This document shows positions 47,124-56,944 of a stretch of 64,000 bases of DNA, piece by piece (the stretch's first letter is position 1; every line of letters starts with the position of its first letter). Both the position numbers and the translations under genes were made by a program. The stretch covers positions 1 through 64,000 of the forward strand of contig NZ_JAFEKF010000005.1 in NCBI RefSeq assembly GCF_016888445.1. The letters run 5' to 3'. Source of the DNA: Marinomonas ostreistagni. Its GTDB lineage: Bacteria; Pseudomonadota; Gammaproteobacteria; Pseudomonadales; Marinomonadaceae. A model generated the notes under the pieces. That model searched no databases and had not been told where the DNA came from. It was given only the letters and a program-made list of their open reading frames with translations.

Positions 47124-48227
47124 ATGTTGCTCGGCAAGATGATACACCGTCAAAACAGCACTCGCCGCCGCTACCGTAAGCAGGTGCACCTGCATGCGGT
47201 TAAGGACCTGCGCCACCGCTTTATGATGCTGGCCAGCGTCGTGGCAGCACACAGCGTGGCGATGGTGTACTTTGAAGATCTAGATTGGTGGCAGGCCTTT
47301 TGGCTCACTATGACCTCGGCCAGCACCACAGGTTATGGTGACCTGTCAGCTGGCACATTTTGGGGCCAACTGACTACCATCGTCTTAATTTACAGCTTAG
47401 GGATCACGCTACTGGCACAGATTGCGAGTGACTATGTCGAGATCCGTATTATGCGCAAAGAAATGAAAATCAAAGGGCGTATGGAGTGGAGTTCTATGCA
47501 AGACCATCTATTGATCATCAACACCCCCACCACGAACACTGAGCGATATCTCAATCTCTTGGTGCAACAGGTATGCAATACGCCAGGGCTTGATGATGTG
47601 CCAATCCAAATCCTGACGCCCAAGTTTCCTGAAGGGCTGCCTGAGACGCTGCGCGCACAAGGGGTCGTGCATCACACTGGCGATGCTACTACGCCAGGCA
47701 TGCTTAATACGGCTGGTGTCGACAAAGCTAAGTACATCGTAGTGCTGTCACCAGACAGTCTAGCCCCACACAGCGACAGCTTGGTGTTTGATACTTTACA
47801 TCGTATTAAAGAGATCGGCACCGATGCATTTATCCTGACCGAAGCGATCGACGACGCCAATCGCGAGCGTTTTCGCTGCGCCGGCGCCAATGCCGTGATT
47901 CGCCCAATTCGTGCCTACCCAGAAATGCTGGTGCGTTCTTTGATTGCTCCTGGAACAGAGCAAGTATTGGAAGATTTGTTCCGCTATCAAGGAGATCATA
48001 CGGTGCGCGTGGATGTGTCACTGTATGATGTGCGCTGGGCCGATGTAGTGACCAAACTGATTCAGCAAAACATCGGCACCGCCATTGGCTACCAAGACAC
48101 CATGGGGCGCATTATTACGCATCCGAGTGCATCGCATCACTTAAGCTTAAATGCTTTGATTCTATTGGTGGGTGAAGAGCAAAAAACACCGACGCCAGAG
48201 ATGATAAATAAAATCTTTGCCGACTAG
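47124..48227 (+). CDS. Two-helix potassium channel with RCK-like domain
   Basis: This 367-residue protein has a basic N-terminus, a first membrane helix (about 33-50), a pore helix and selectivity filter TTGYGD at about 68-73, and a second helix (about 85-103). The cytoplasmic part resembles RCK/TrkA-N, with IQILTPKFPEG, GDATTPGMLNTAGVDKAKYIVVLS and a C-terminal TrkA-C-like end. The dinucleotide loop GxGxxG is missing: the first strand reads HLLIINTPTTNTE. It probably conducts K+ with gating by an atypical ligand. It starts seven bases after trmL. Confidence 0.88.
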   Translation: MLLGKMIHRQNSTRRRYRKQVHLHAVKDLRHRFMMLASVVAAHSVAMVYFEDLDWWQAFWLTMTSASTTGYGDLSAGTFWGQLTTIVLIYSLGITLLAQIASDYVEIRIMRKEMKIKGRMEWSSMQDHLLIINTPTTNTERYLNLLVQQVCNTPGLDDVPIQILTPKFPEGLPETLRAQGVVHHTGDATTPGMLNTAGVDKAKYIVVLSPDSLAPHSDSLVFDTLHRIKEIGTDAFILTEAIDDANRERFRCAGANAVIRPIRAYPEMLVRSLIAPGTEQVLEDLFRYQGDHTVRVDVSLYDVRWADVVTKLIQQNIGTAIGYQDTMGRIITHPSASHHLSLNALILLVGEEQKTPTPEMINKIFAD

Positions 48228-48256
48228 GACAGGCGCTTAGCGTGACTTAAAGCCAT

Positions 48257-48287
48257 AAAAAAGCCAAGCATTAAGCTTGGCTTTTTT
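48257..48287. terminator. Bidirectional terminator between channel and ferredoxin genes
   Basis: AAAAAAGCCAAGC and GCTTGGCTTTTTT form a perfect stem around five bases between convergent genes. Confidence 0.92.
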
Positions 48288-48288
48288 A

Positions 48289-48576
<288 letters not shown>

Positions 48577-48584
48577 TCATAAAA

Positions 48585-49157
<573 letters not shown>

Positions 49158-49216
49158 TCATATAAGAATATCCGGTTGTTCTCAAATAAGTCGCTCCAGT
49201 TGCGCCAAATATTTGC

Positions 49217-49759
49217 TTAGATCACAAATGGCGCAAGGAATTGCTTCAACACCGTAATCCCTAAGAAGATAAAGATAGGCGATAAATCCAAGCCTCCCAA
49301 AGACGGGATAAAGCGATGACAGAAGCGGTACAACGGCTCACAAATCTGCATCACCAACATCGCGCCAGGGTGACCAGAGCCTGGCGCTACCCAGCTTAAA
49401 ATCACCGAAATCAGCATTGCCCAGAAGTATAGGTCTAGCAGCTGATAGAGCACGCCGCCCAGCGTATAAATGACATACTGTTCAGGACGCAGTGCATAAC
49501 CAACGATGCTCATCAGAGCAAAAATGATCAACGCCTGCACCACGAGTGCCAAGACAATCGAAGACGTATCAACGCGCCCTATCGAAGGAATCACCTTGCG
49601 CAGCGGCTTCAAAAACGGGCTAGTGGCCTTCACCACCGCTTGGCTAATGGGGTTATAAAAATCCGCACGACTCAGTTGTAACACCAAACGCAACAACACA
49701 ATCGTTAGATACAAGCCACCTAGGGTTTTAACGACTAGCAGCAAAGGGTTATCCATCAT
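49217..49759 (-). CDS. YggT-family membrane protein
   Basis: This 180-residue protein has two YggT repeats: each has hydrophobic helices and a LLRLVLQLSRADFYNPISQAVVKATSPFLKP-like or VILSWVAPGSGHP..ICEPLYRFCHR-like segment. It is linked to proC and yggS. YggT proteins have been tied to osmotic or turgor balance but the function is unclear. A GAGGAG site fits starts at 49759 or 49756. Confidence 0.9.
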   Translation of the reverse strand: MMDNPLLLVVKTLGGLYLTIVLLRLVLQLSRADFYNPISQAVVKATSPFLKPLRKVIPSIGRVDTSSIVLALVVQALIIFALMSIVGYALRPEQYVIYTLGGVLYQLLDLYFWAMLISVILSWVAPGSGHPGAMLVMQICEPLYRFCHRFIPSLGGLDLSPIFIFLGITVLKQFLAPFVI

Positions 49760-49776
49760 GTGTGTCATCTCCTCTA

Positions 49777-50598
49777 TTATTCGCCAGCGAATTCTTTGCC
49801 AAGCTGTTTCGAACGCTCAGCACAAGATGTTAGCGCGGCATTGATAATGCCTTCGATCCCTTGCTCTTCTAAGGTCTCAAGAGCGGCTTGTGTAGTGCCA
49901 TTAGGAGACGTGATGTTACGACGTAATTGCGCAATATCGTCCTCTAGTGTGGTGGCCATAGCAGCGGCCCCCTTCATTGCTTGCGTCGCTAACTTGCGGC
50001 TCGTCTGCTCATCCAAACCTTGCGCCTGACCTGCTTCGATCATGACTTCCAAAATACGGAAGAAGTACGCTGGCGCACTGCCTGACAGTGCAGTGACCGT
50101 ATGCATCTGCTCTTCGTTATCAACCCACGCATGGCTACCAAAGCTATCAAACGCCTCAGACACCCACTGTTGCTGCTCGCTTGTCGTGTGCTGGTTGGCG
50201 ATTAAGCCGGACATACCTGCACCGACCAAAGCCGGCGTATTAGGCATCGCACGAACCACCGCGACGGGCTTGGCTAACCAGCGCTCAAGTGCCTTAAGCT
50301 CGATGCCCGCGGCAACGGAGATAAACAACTGATCGTCACGCACGACCTCAGCAAATTCGCTGACCACTTCGCCTAGAAGATTGGGTTTCACACACAAGAA
50401 CACCACATCCGCTTGCGCCACAGCGTCTTTGTTATCTTGATACATGGTGATACCAAAACGCTGCTCAAGCGCCTCGTGCTCAGCGACATTGATGGAGCTG
50501 CCGACAATCGATTCACCAGCGTAGCCACTCGCTCGAAGTCCGCCAATAATGGCTGAGGCCATATTACCCACTCCGACAAACGCGATTTTTAAACTCAT
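49777..50598 (-). CDS. proC: Pyrroline-5-carboxylate reductase
   Basis: This 273-residue enzyme completes proline synthesis. It begins KIAFVGVGNMASAIIGGL (NADPH loop), has VRAMPNTPALVGAGMSG and ends with the ITSPNGTTQAALETLEEQG helix region. It lies between yggS and yggT, a conserved trio. Confidence 0.96.
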   Translation of the reverse strand: MSLKIAFVGVGNMASAIIGGLRASGYAGESIVGSSINVAEHEALEQRFGITMYQDNKDAVAQADVVFLCVKPNLLGEVVSEFAEVVRDDQLFISVAAGIELKALERWLAKPVAVVRAMPNTPALVGAGMSGLIANQHTTSEQQQWVSEAFDSFGSHAWVDNEEQMHTVTALSGSAPAYFFRILEVMIEAGQAQGLDEQTSRKLATQAMKGAAAMATTLEDDIAQLRRNITSPNGTTQAALETLEEQGIEGIINAALTSCAERSKQLGKEFAGE

Positions 50599-50638
50599 TA
50601 ATCACCTGCTAAAAATATGTTGTATAAATGTATACGGG

Positions 50639-51331
50639 TTACGCGGAATAATCACGCGCACCAAATATTGCTGTGCCCACACGCACCATGGTACTGCCCG
50701 ACGCGATCGCCGCCGCCAGGTCATTAGACATACCGATGGACAGCGTATCGATATCCGTCTGCTGTGCTTGCAGCGCTTTATAGGCCTCAAACAATGGCTC
50801 ATACACCGCCACTTGTGAGGCGTAGTCGGATTGCGGCGCTGGAATCGCCATCAAGCCACGTAAACGCAAGTTAGGCAGACTGGAGACTAAAGCGACCATC
50901 TCTGGCAGCTGCTCAAGACTGATACCAGATTTAGAGTCTTCATCACTGATATTAATCTGAATCAGAACATTCAAAGGTGGCAAGTCCGCCGGACGTTGCT
51001 CACTTAGACGTCGTGCGATTTTCTCGCGATCGATGGTGTGCACCCAAGCCATTGTCTCAGCAATTTGACGTGATTTATTCGATTGCAGTGGGCCAATAAA
51101 GTGCCACTCAATATCGTCTAAATGAGACAGCTGCTGATGCTTTTCAACCGCTTCTTGCACGTAGTTTTCGCCAAATAGGCGCTGCCCAGCCTCATAAGCG
51201 GCCTGCAAATCCGCCACGGGCTTGGTTTTACTCACTGCTAATAAACGTACACTCTCAGGTGCTCGATGAAAGCGTTGTGCCAACGCAGCCACATCTTGCT
51301 GCACCTGTTGTAAATTTTCTGAGACCGACAC
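50639..51331 (-). CDS. PLP homeostasis protein YggS
   Basis: This 230-residue TIM-barrel protein binds PLP through the Lys in RLLAVSKTKP (about residue 36). It also shows FGENYVQEAVEKH, WHFIGPLQSNK, SDEDSKSG and SIGMSNDLAAAIASGSTMVRVGTAIFG. It keeps vitamin B6 and amino acid pools in balance and is linked to proC and yggT. Confidence 0.95.
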   Translation of the reverse strand: MSVSENLQQVQQDVAALAQRFHRAPESVRLLAVSKTKPVADLQAAYEAGQRLFGENYVQEAVEKHQQLSHLDDIEWHFIGPLQSNKSRQIAETMAWVHTIDREKIARRLSEQRPADLPPLNVLIQINISDEDSKSGISLEQLPEMVALVSSLPNLRLRGLMAIPAPQSDYASQVAVYEPLFEAYKALQAQQTDIDTLSIGMSNDLAAAIASGSTMVRVGTAIFGARDYSA

Positions 51332-51361
51332 CTAATCACTCCTCACGGATGGTTATGGGCT

Positions 51362-52468
51362 TTATTCTTGGTACGCTTCATCAAGATTGCGCACAAATTT
51401 ACCGTAGTACTCAAGACGATAACCAAGTTTTTCTGTGACCGCCCCAGCGGCCGCTTTGGATGCAAAATACAGACGGTTTTGATCAGTATGTTCTGGGTAA
51501 AACGCCACACCAATGCTCACACCATTTGCCAGCAGCGAAACTTCATTTGGATCCGTCTCTTGTAACGCCGTCATGATTTTAGTCGCCACCACTTCAGCAT
51601 CGTCGAGCTGACCAATGCGCATCGCCATCACGAATTCACGTTCACCAAAGCTAGACAGTAAATCATTGTCTCTGAGTGTGGAGCGCAACGTATCTGACAA
51701 CAACTTTAACTCCGCAGCTTCCAGCTCATCTTTGACCGTCACTGTCGCAAAAGCCAAACGCAAGAAATAACGACGCGCATCACGCAACATCATGCCTAAG
51801 CCATTTTGGAACGCATGAGGTTGCAACAAACCGGTCTGCTCATCCGTATGTTCTTGTAGCTTTTCGTCGGCCGCTCGACGCACCACTAAGGCATTGATCC
51901 AGTGGGGCAGTGAGGCCAAAAACTGCTGCACACACCAGTTAAGATAGGACTGCTCGGATTCTGACAATGTCTCGAAAAACAAACACATGGTCAGCCAATC
52001 GCCATTTTCGTCGGGCACGCTGACCAGCGCACAATGATCCAAGTTATGCTGTGCCAAAAAACCATGCCAATGATGCCAACTGGCGCGACTACTGATTGCG
52101 GATTCATGACCAAATTGACGCGACGGGCTAGCCACAAACGTCATTAAAGATTGCGGCACATGCTCTAAGTGACCCATGGCATCCGCCATATCCGCTTGCC
52201 AGTCTTGGTGATTTAAGATGCGCCACCGAGTTTGCTCTTGGTCACACCATAAAAAGCACGGGCGCACCGCTTGAGGAAATAGCTTCCAAGCGCTTTGAAC
52301 CAGTTGCTCTATATACATAAGTGAATGCGTGCTCTGCGCAATGCAATCCAGCAAACGCGCATCGACTTGACGCAGTTGTAACAGAAACTCACACTGACGC
52401 TCAGCTTCAGATTGCTCTAATACTGGCGCAACATTGTTATTTGAATTGAGATGATCGCTGCTATCCAT
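51362..52468 (-). CDS. Protein with degenerate GGDEF domain
   Basis: This 368-residue protein has a GAF-like or uncharacterised N-terminal half and, from about residue 205, a GGDEF fold: DEQTGLLQPHAFQNG replaces DxLTGLxNR, the metal-binding DxDxF segment reads TVTVKDELEAAE, and the active loop is FGEREF. It should not make c-di-GMP. It may bind a nucleotide or act as a scaffold. It starts the yggS-proC-yggT run, 30 bases before yggS. In Pseudomonas this place is held by pilT, so the gene is lineage-specific. Confidence 0.85.
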   Translation of the reverse strand: MDSSDHLNSNNNVAPVLEQSEAERQCEFLLQLRQVDARLLDCIAQSTHSLMYIEQLVQSAWKLFPQAVRPCFLWCDQEQTRWRILNHQDWQADMADAMGHLEHVPQSLMTFVASPSRQFGHESAISSRASWHHWHGFLAQHNLDHCALVSVPDENGDWLTMCLFFETLSESEQSYLNWCVQQFLASLPHWINALVVRRAADEKLQEHTDEQTGLLQPHAFQNGLGMMLRDARRYFLRLAFATVTVKDELEAAELKLLSDTLRSTLRDNDLLSSFGEREFVMAMRIGQLDDAEVVATKIMTALQETDPNEVSLLANGVSIGVAFYPEHTDQNRLYFASKAAAGAVTEKLGYRLEYYGKFVRNLDEAYQE

Positions 52469-52506
52469 ACGTTTGGAAACTCAAAAAATTGATACCCTTG
52501 TAATAA

Positions 52507-52531
52507 AACTGCGCCCCTTGTGGGCGCAGTT
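52507..52531 (-). terminator. Terminator of the yqgE-pyr operon
   Basis: AACTGCGCCC and GGGCGCAGTT form a perfect 10-bp stem around five bases, followed by TTATTA on the minus strand. It begins 49 bases past the pyrC' stop. Confidence 0.88.
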
Positions 52532-52580
52532 GAAACGGTTTCAGTTACTCTATCACAAAGTTGTGACGAGTTTCTCCACC

Positions 52581-53858
52581 CTAGCTGAGTTGGTAGACAC
52601 GCTGACCCGAGATATAGGTCTGCAATACTCGACCACTCAATTGCTCACCCGCAAATGCAGAGTTCGAGCCTTTTGACTTACGTGTGCTGGCGTCCCATGT
52701 CCAACTCATCGTGCTATCAAAGATGATAAAGTCTGCAAAGCTACCCACTGCTAAGGAGCCGGCTTCTAGGCCAAAGCAAGCGGCAGGACCTTGCGTTAGA
52801 CAGGTTAACAACTGACCTAATTCAAGATCGCCCTCATCCATTAAGCGCAAAGCCAGCGGCAATAATACTTCGACATTCGCCATCCCAGGTTCGGTCGCGG
52901 CAAACGGTGCGATCTTAGCCATTTTTTCGTGCGGCTGGTGGTCTGAACAGATCGCATTAACAACACCCGTTTTCAAGCCTTCGATGAGCGTCAAGCGATC
53001 ATTTTCTGAGCGTAGTGGCGGTAACACATGATATTGGCCATTAAACTCTTTAAGCACTTCATCGGTCAGCAATAGATTATGCAATGCCACATCACAGGTC
53101 ACATCTAAGCCTGCAGCTTTAGCATTGGCAATCATCTCAACCGACTTGGCGCAAGATAAACGCGCAAAGTGAGCACGCACGCCACTCTTCTCCACCAGCA
53201 GCAAATCACGCATCAGGGCAATGGTTTCCGCCGTTTCTGGAATACCAGCCAAACCGTGCATCGTCGACATCACGCCTTCATGGGCGCAGCCGCCCTGAGA
53301 TAGGCCGGAATCGTCAGGGTGGAACACCACAAGTAAATCATGGGTTGCAGCGTATTCTAGCGCACGCGATAAGACACGTGTGCTGGCCATATCACGACCT
53401 TGATTTGATAAAGCCACACAGCCTGCATCGGTCAGCGCCACCATGTTACTCAGCTGCTCACCTTGCAAACCTTGTGTCAGTGCACCGATCGGAAACACAT
53501 TCGCCATGCCCGCTTCGTCGGCTTTATCTTGGATCAGCGCCGCTACAGCTGGGGTATCAACAATCGGCTTAGTATCTGGCGGACATACGAGCGTCGTCAC
53601 GCCACCGGTCACTGCCGCACGACCTTCACTAGCGATGGTGCCTTTTTGCGTAAAGCCAGGCTCACGCAACGCCACGGCCGTATCCACTAATCCTGGTAAC
53701 ACCCATTTGCCGGAGGCATCGATGACTTCGGCATCCTCAAACCCCAGCGGAGCTTCGCCTAGCGCAACAATACGGTGATCTTCCACAAATAGATCTACGA
53801 TAGCATCGAGGTTTTGGCTCGGGTCGATTACACGACCATTCGTTACACGAAGTTTCAT
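52581..53858 (-). CDS. pyrC': Dihydroorotase-like protein PyrC' (inactive)
   Basis: This 425-residue protein matches type I dihydroorotases, but the metal motif DxHxH is DTAVALREPG, so both His ligands are lost. Another conserved site reads VFHPDDSGL, and SDHQPHEK is kept. In Pseudomonas an inactive PyrC' of this size is required to assemble aspartate carbamoyltransferase with PyrB. The gene starts one base after pyrB. The start at 53858 gives the family N-terminus MKLRVTNGRVIDPS. The active dihydroorotase must be encoded elsewhere. Confidence 0.92.
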   Translation of the reverse strand: MKLRVTNGRVIDPSQNLDAIVDLFVEDHRIVALGEAPLGFEDAEVIDASGKWVLPGLVDTAVALREPGFTQKGTIASEGRAAVTGGVTTLVCPPDTKPIVDTPAVAALIQDKADEAGMANVFPIGALTQGLQGEQLSNMVALTDAGCVALSNQGRDMASTRVLSRALEYAATHDLLVVFHPDDSGLSQGGCAHEGVMSTMHGLAGIPETAETIALMRDLLLVEKSGVRAHFARLSCAKSVEMIANAKAAGLDVTCDVALHNLLLTDEVLKEFNGQYHVLPPLRSENDRLTLIEGLKTGVVNAICSDHQPHEKMAKIAPFAATEPGMANVEVLLPLALRLMDEGDLELGQLLTCLTQGPAACFGLEAGSLAVGSFADFIIFDSTMSWTWDASTRKSKGSNSAFAGEQLSGRVLQTYISGQRVYQLS

Positions 53859-53859
53859 A

Positions 53860-54861
53860 TTACGCTTCACCCTCTGCTGCCGCTTGTTGCTCTTGAACTT
53901 GTCCACTCATCGCCATCGACATCACCGCCATGCGCACTGCGATGCCGTTGGTCACCTGATCAAGAATCACCGAATGGTCGCCATCCGCAACTTCTGAGGA
54001 AATCTCAACGCCACGGTTAATCGGACCAGGATGCATCACGATTGCATCCGGCTTGGCCCAAGACAGCGACTCTTCAGTAAGGCCGTATAAGCGATAGAAT
54101 TCGCTTTCACTTGGCAACAGAGCGCCTGCCATACGTTCTTTTTGTAGACGTAACATGACCACCACATCGACATCATCAAGACCTGCTTTTAGGTCATGAC
54201 AAATCACTGCGCCCATGTCCTGAAAGAAATCTGGTACCAGCGTTTTGGGGCCGACCAAACGAACTTCGTCCACACCTAACGTTTGTAAAGCATGCAATTC
54301 AGAACGAGCCACACGCGAGTGTAGGATATCCCCCACGATCGCGACTTTAAGCCCTTCAAATTGACCTTTATGGCGGCGAATGGTCAGCATATCCAACATG
54401 GCTTGTGTTGGATGCGCATGACGGCCGTCGCCAGCATTAATAATAGCGACGTTAGGAGTGCAATGTTCGGCGATGAAATGCGGCGCACCGCTGTCTTGGT
54501 GGCGCACAACAAACATATCACTTTGCATGGCTTGTAGGTTTTGCAAGGTGTCCAGTAGTGACTCACCTTTAGACGTGGCGGACGTGGCAATATTAAGGTT
54601 AATGACGTCTGCTGATAGACGTTTCGCTGCTAGCTCAAACGTCGTGCGTGTGCGGGTAGAATTTTCAAAGAATAGATTAACAACGGTTTTGCCCCGTAAT
54701 AATGGGACTTTCTTAACAGATTGTTCGCCCATTGACAGGAACGACTCTGCGCGGTCGAGAATCTCTGTCAAAATATCTTTACTCAAGCCATCCAAGGTAA
54801 GGAAGTGCTTCAGTTGACCTTGTTCGTTTAACTGTAACGCCCGAGGGTCGGATCGCATCAT
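53860..54861 (-). CDS. pyrB: Aspartate carbamoyltransferase catalytic subunit
   Basis: This 333-residue enzyme joins carbamoyl phosphate and aspartate, the committed step of pyrimidine synthesis. Motifs: [19 protein letters not shown] (carbamoyl phosphate site), [28 protein letters not shown] and [12 protein letters not shown]. It has the extended N-terminus (to about residue 25) seen in Pseudomonas PyrB, which pairs with PyrC'. GAGGAAAG precedes the tandem ATGATG start. No pyrI regulatory subunit is present. Confidence 0.95.
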   Translation of the reverse strand: MMRSDPRALQLNEQGQLKHFLTLDGLSKDILTEILDRAESFLSMGEQSVKKVPLLRGKTVVNLFFENSTRTRTTFELAAKRLSADVINLNIATSATSKGESLLDTLQNLQAMQSDMFVVRHQDSGAPHFIAEHCTPNVAIINAGDGRHAHPTQAMLDMLTIRRHKGQFEGLKVAIVGDILHSRVARSELHALQTLGVDEVRLVGPKTLVPDFFQDMGAVICHDLKAGLDDVDVVVMLRLQKERMAGALLPSESEFYRLYGLTEESLSWAKPDAIVMHPGPINRGVEISSEVADGDHSVILDQVTNGIAVRMAVMSMAMSGQVQEQQAAAEGEA

Positions 54862-54897
54862 AGTTTGCTTTCCTCAATCACTATGTATGATAGGAAA

Positions 54898-54929
54898 ATG
54901 CCCGATGTAGACATGGCTACATCGGGCAT
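54898..54929 (-). terminator. Attenuator-like hairpin in the pyrR-pyrB gap
   Basis: ATGCCCGATGTAG and CTACATCGGGCAT form a perfect 13-bp stem with a six-base loop, followed by TTTTCC on the minus strand. It lies 36 bases before pyrB and 120 bases after pyrR. It is a good candidate for PyrR- or UTP-sensitive attenuation. Confidence 0.75.
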
Positions 54930-55049
54930 CCGTGGGGCTAGGCAGATGTTATGGCATGCAAAGTCGCCAATCTGCTGTCTCAGCGAACCACTGTATCCAA
55001 GCTCTAATTGTCGTATGACTTGTTGAAAAAATAAAGCTTCTAGGGAAAT

Positions 55050-55547
55050 TTAGTCGGTCTCAATCAGCGCTACTTGCAATGGCTCTGGGCCCGTCAGCTT
55101 AACACGCTGATTATCCGCCAAGGATAACTGCTCGCCGATGATATCAGCACGGATTGGCAATTCACGTTTATTTAAATCAAATAAGATCGCCAAGGTGATG
55201 CTTGCGGGACGGCCGAAGTCAAAAATCTCGTTCATCGCTGCGCGAATGGTACGCCCTGACATCAGCACATCATCAACTAAAATCACATGACGCCCTTCGA
55301 TAGCCGGTAACTGTGTCTGACCCACAGTTGGGTGCAGTCCCGCTTGGGTAAAATCATCACGGTAAAATGTAATATCCAGTGTTGCTAACGGCTCAGTAGT
55401 CGGCACCGCAGCAAAAATCTCATTGGCGACCCAGACACCGCCCGAGTGAATCCCGACAACAATCGGGTCTTCAATCTGATGTTGCTGACAATACTGGGTC
55501 ACCTGCTGCTTCATCGAAGCCAGCGCTTTTTCTAAATCCAACGTCAT
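55050..55547 (-). CDS. pyrR: PyrR: pyrimidine operon regulator / uracil phosphoribosyltransferase
   Basis: This 165-residue protein has the PRPP loop VILVDDVLMSGRTIRAAM and the PyrR sequence GIHSGGVWVANE and LDITFYRDDF. PyrR proteins regulate pyr genes in response to UMP and can also form UMP from uracil. It lies 17 bases after ruvX and upstream of pyrB. Confidence 0.93.
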   Translation of the reverse strand: MTLDLEKALASMKQQVTQYCQQHQIEDPIVVGIHSGGVWVANEIFAAVPTTEPLATLDITFYRDDFTQAGLHPTVGQTQLPAIEGRHVILVDDVLMSGRTIRAAMNEIFDFGRPASITLAILFDLNKRELPIRADIIGEQLSLADNQRVKLTGPEPLQVALIETD

Positions 55548-55564
55548 CTGTGTGGCTTACCCTT

Positions 55565-56029
55565 CTATGCGTCGGCTTGGGCAGCAAACCATGATTCTAG
55601 GATCATTTGCGCCGCCAAACCGTCGACTGAATTCTCTTTAAAATTGCGATTACCACCTTGTGCAATCACCTGGCCTTTTGCCTCATAAGAAGACAGGCGC
55701 TCATCCATCATATGGTAAGGACGGTTGTAACGTCCATGCAGACGTTTGGCAAATTTGCGTGCACGCTGACACATCTCATTTTCGCTGCCATCCATATTAA
55801 GAGGTAGGCCGACCACAAAAGCATCTGGCTGCCACTCTTCGACCAAGGCTGCGATGGTATCCCAATTTGGAATGCCTTCATTGGCCTTAAGTGGTGCAAG
55901 TGGGCGACCAAGCCCGGTCAGGCTTTGGCCGATGGCGACCCCTATACGTGTGGTTCCAAAATCAAACCCCAATACCGTTTGCACAGTATTGGGGTTTGTC
56001 GACGTGTCAGAAGTTGACGGTTGCGTCAT
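55565..56029 (-). CDS. ruvX: Holliday junction resolvase-like protein RuvX
   Basis: This 154-residue RNase-H-fold protein has LGFDFGTTRIGVAIGQ, VVGLPLNMDGSENE, DERLSSYEA and a final ENSVDGLAAQMILESW with the acidic catalytic residues. Its ATG overlaps the yqgE stop by one base. The first 16 or so residues are an unusual extension whose codons form a perfect 13-bp hairpin (55963-55998). Confidence 0.93.
   Translation of the reverse strand: MTQPSTSDTSTNPNTVQTVLGFDFGTTRIGVAIGQSLTGLGRPLAPLKANEGIPNWDTIAALVEEWQPDAFVVGLPLNMDGSENEMCQRARKFAKRLHGRYNRPYHMMDERLSSYEAKGQVIAQGGNRNFKENSVDGLAAQMILESWFAAQADA
55963..55998 (-). repeat. Perfect 13-bp inverted repeat inside ruvX
   Basis: The arms 55963-55975 and 55986-55998 are exact complements around ten bases, followed on the minus strand by ATTTTG. 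It covers codons for the N-terminal extension and the first strand of RuvX. It looks like an intragenic attenuator or translation control element. Confidence 0.6.
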
Positions 56030-56595
56030 TAAGCGTGTCCTATATCCGGCGAAAGTGTACTCATATCTAAACCCAAGACTTTAGTCGCTGCGGTTAACTG
56101 CATATCACTGGGCGTATTAAATAATACGTCTAAATCCGCCTCACACACCAGCCAATCATTGTTGGCGATCTCCGCTTCAAGCTGGCCTTCGTCCCAGCCA
56201 GCACATCCTAGCGTGATACGAAATTGCTCCGGCCCTTCACCGGCGGCAATGTGTTCCAACATTTCTAACGAGGCAGACAGACACACTTCGTCGGTAACAT
56301 GTAACGTGTTGCCCCATTGCTTATCGGAGGAGTGCAAAATAAAACCGCGCTCCGACTCCACTGGACCGCCCACATAAATAGGCTCTGAGGTTAATTTAGG
56401 CGCCTCTATTTTCATACCCAGATGCTCAGCTAAGTCCGCAAAATCAATACTTGATGGGCGGTTGATAATGACGCCCATGGCTCCTGATTCAGCGTGTTCG
56501 CAAATATAAACCACGGTATGTTCAAAATTTGGATCGTTTAGGTGTGGCATAGAAATCAAAAAGTGGTTCTTTAACGATTGCACTGTATTCGTCAT
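56029..56595 (-). CDS. yqgE: YqgE/AlgH family protein
   Basis: This 188-residue protein has LKNHFLISMPHLNDPNFEHTVVYICEH, GAMGVIINRP, VGGPVESERGFILH and LGCAGWDEGQLEAEI, all family marks. Function is not established. It heads the operon yqgE-ruvX-pyrR-pyrB-pyrC', the same order as in Pseudomonas. Confidence 0.94.
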   Translation of the reverse strand: MTNTVQSLKNHFLISMPHLNDPNFEHTVVYICEHAESGAMGVIINRPSSIDFADLAEHLGMKIEAPKLTSEPIYVGGPVESERGFILHSSDKQWGNTLHVTDEVCLSASLEMLEHIAAGEGPEQFRITLGCAGWDEGQLEAEIANNDWLVCEADLDVLFNTPSDMQLTAATKVLGLDMSTLSPDIGHA

Positions 56596-56944
56596 AAAAT
56601 CGCCCTCTATTTGAGATCGACGCTAGAGCTCGCGTCAGTCTTCCTCGATCAGTATGTGTACGCTCAAATTAGTTCTTCTATCGAGGACCATATTTGCCAG
56701 TATAGGACACGCTTGGCATTTGCCCAGCCAACGGCGCATATTTTCTGAATTTCACTTCAATTTGCAAGAAATGCTGTTAAACTCTTGAAAAATAGACCAT
56801 TTGGTTAAGTTTCTTTTTGTTTATTGCAAACTTTGCTACGTACCCAAGCGAAGAAACGCGCCAACCTGCTCTGGATAAGAACAAAATTCTACAATTTGGT
56901 AGGCATGCGCGATGCCGCCTAAATAACGTAATGGGGACAAATTC
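56596..56944. other. Divergent non-coding region between yqgE and the 2OG oxygenase gene
   Basis: It must hold the promoters of both genes. An inverted repeat TCCTCGAT (56642-56649) / ATCGAGGA (56680-56687) lies near yqgE. The other half is AT-rich. No coding gene is seen and I could not fix the promoters. Confidence 0.5.
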
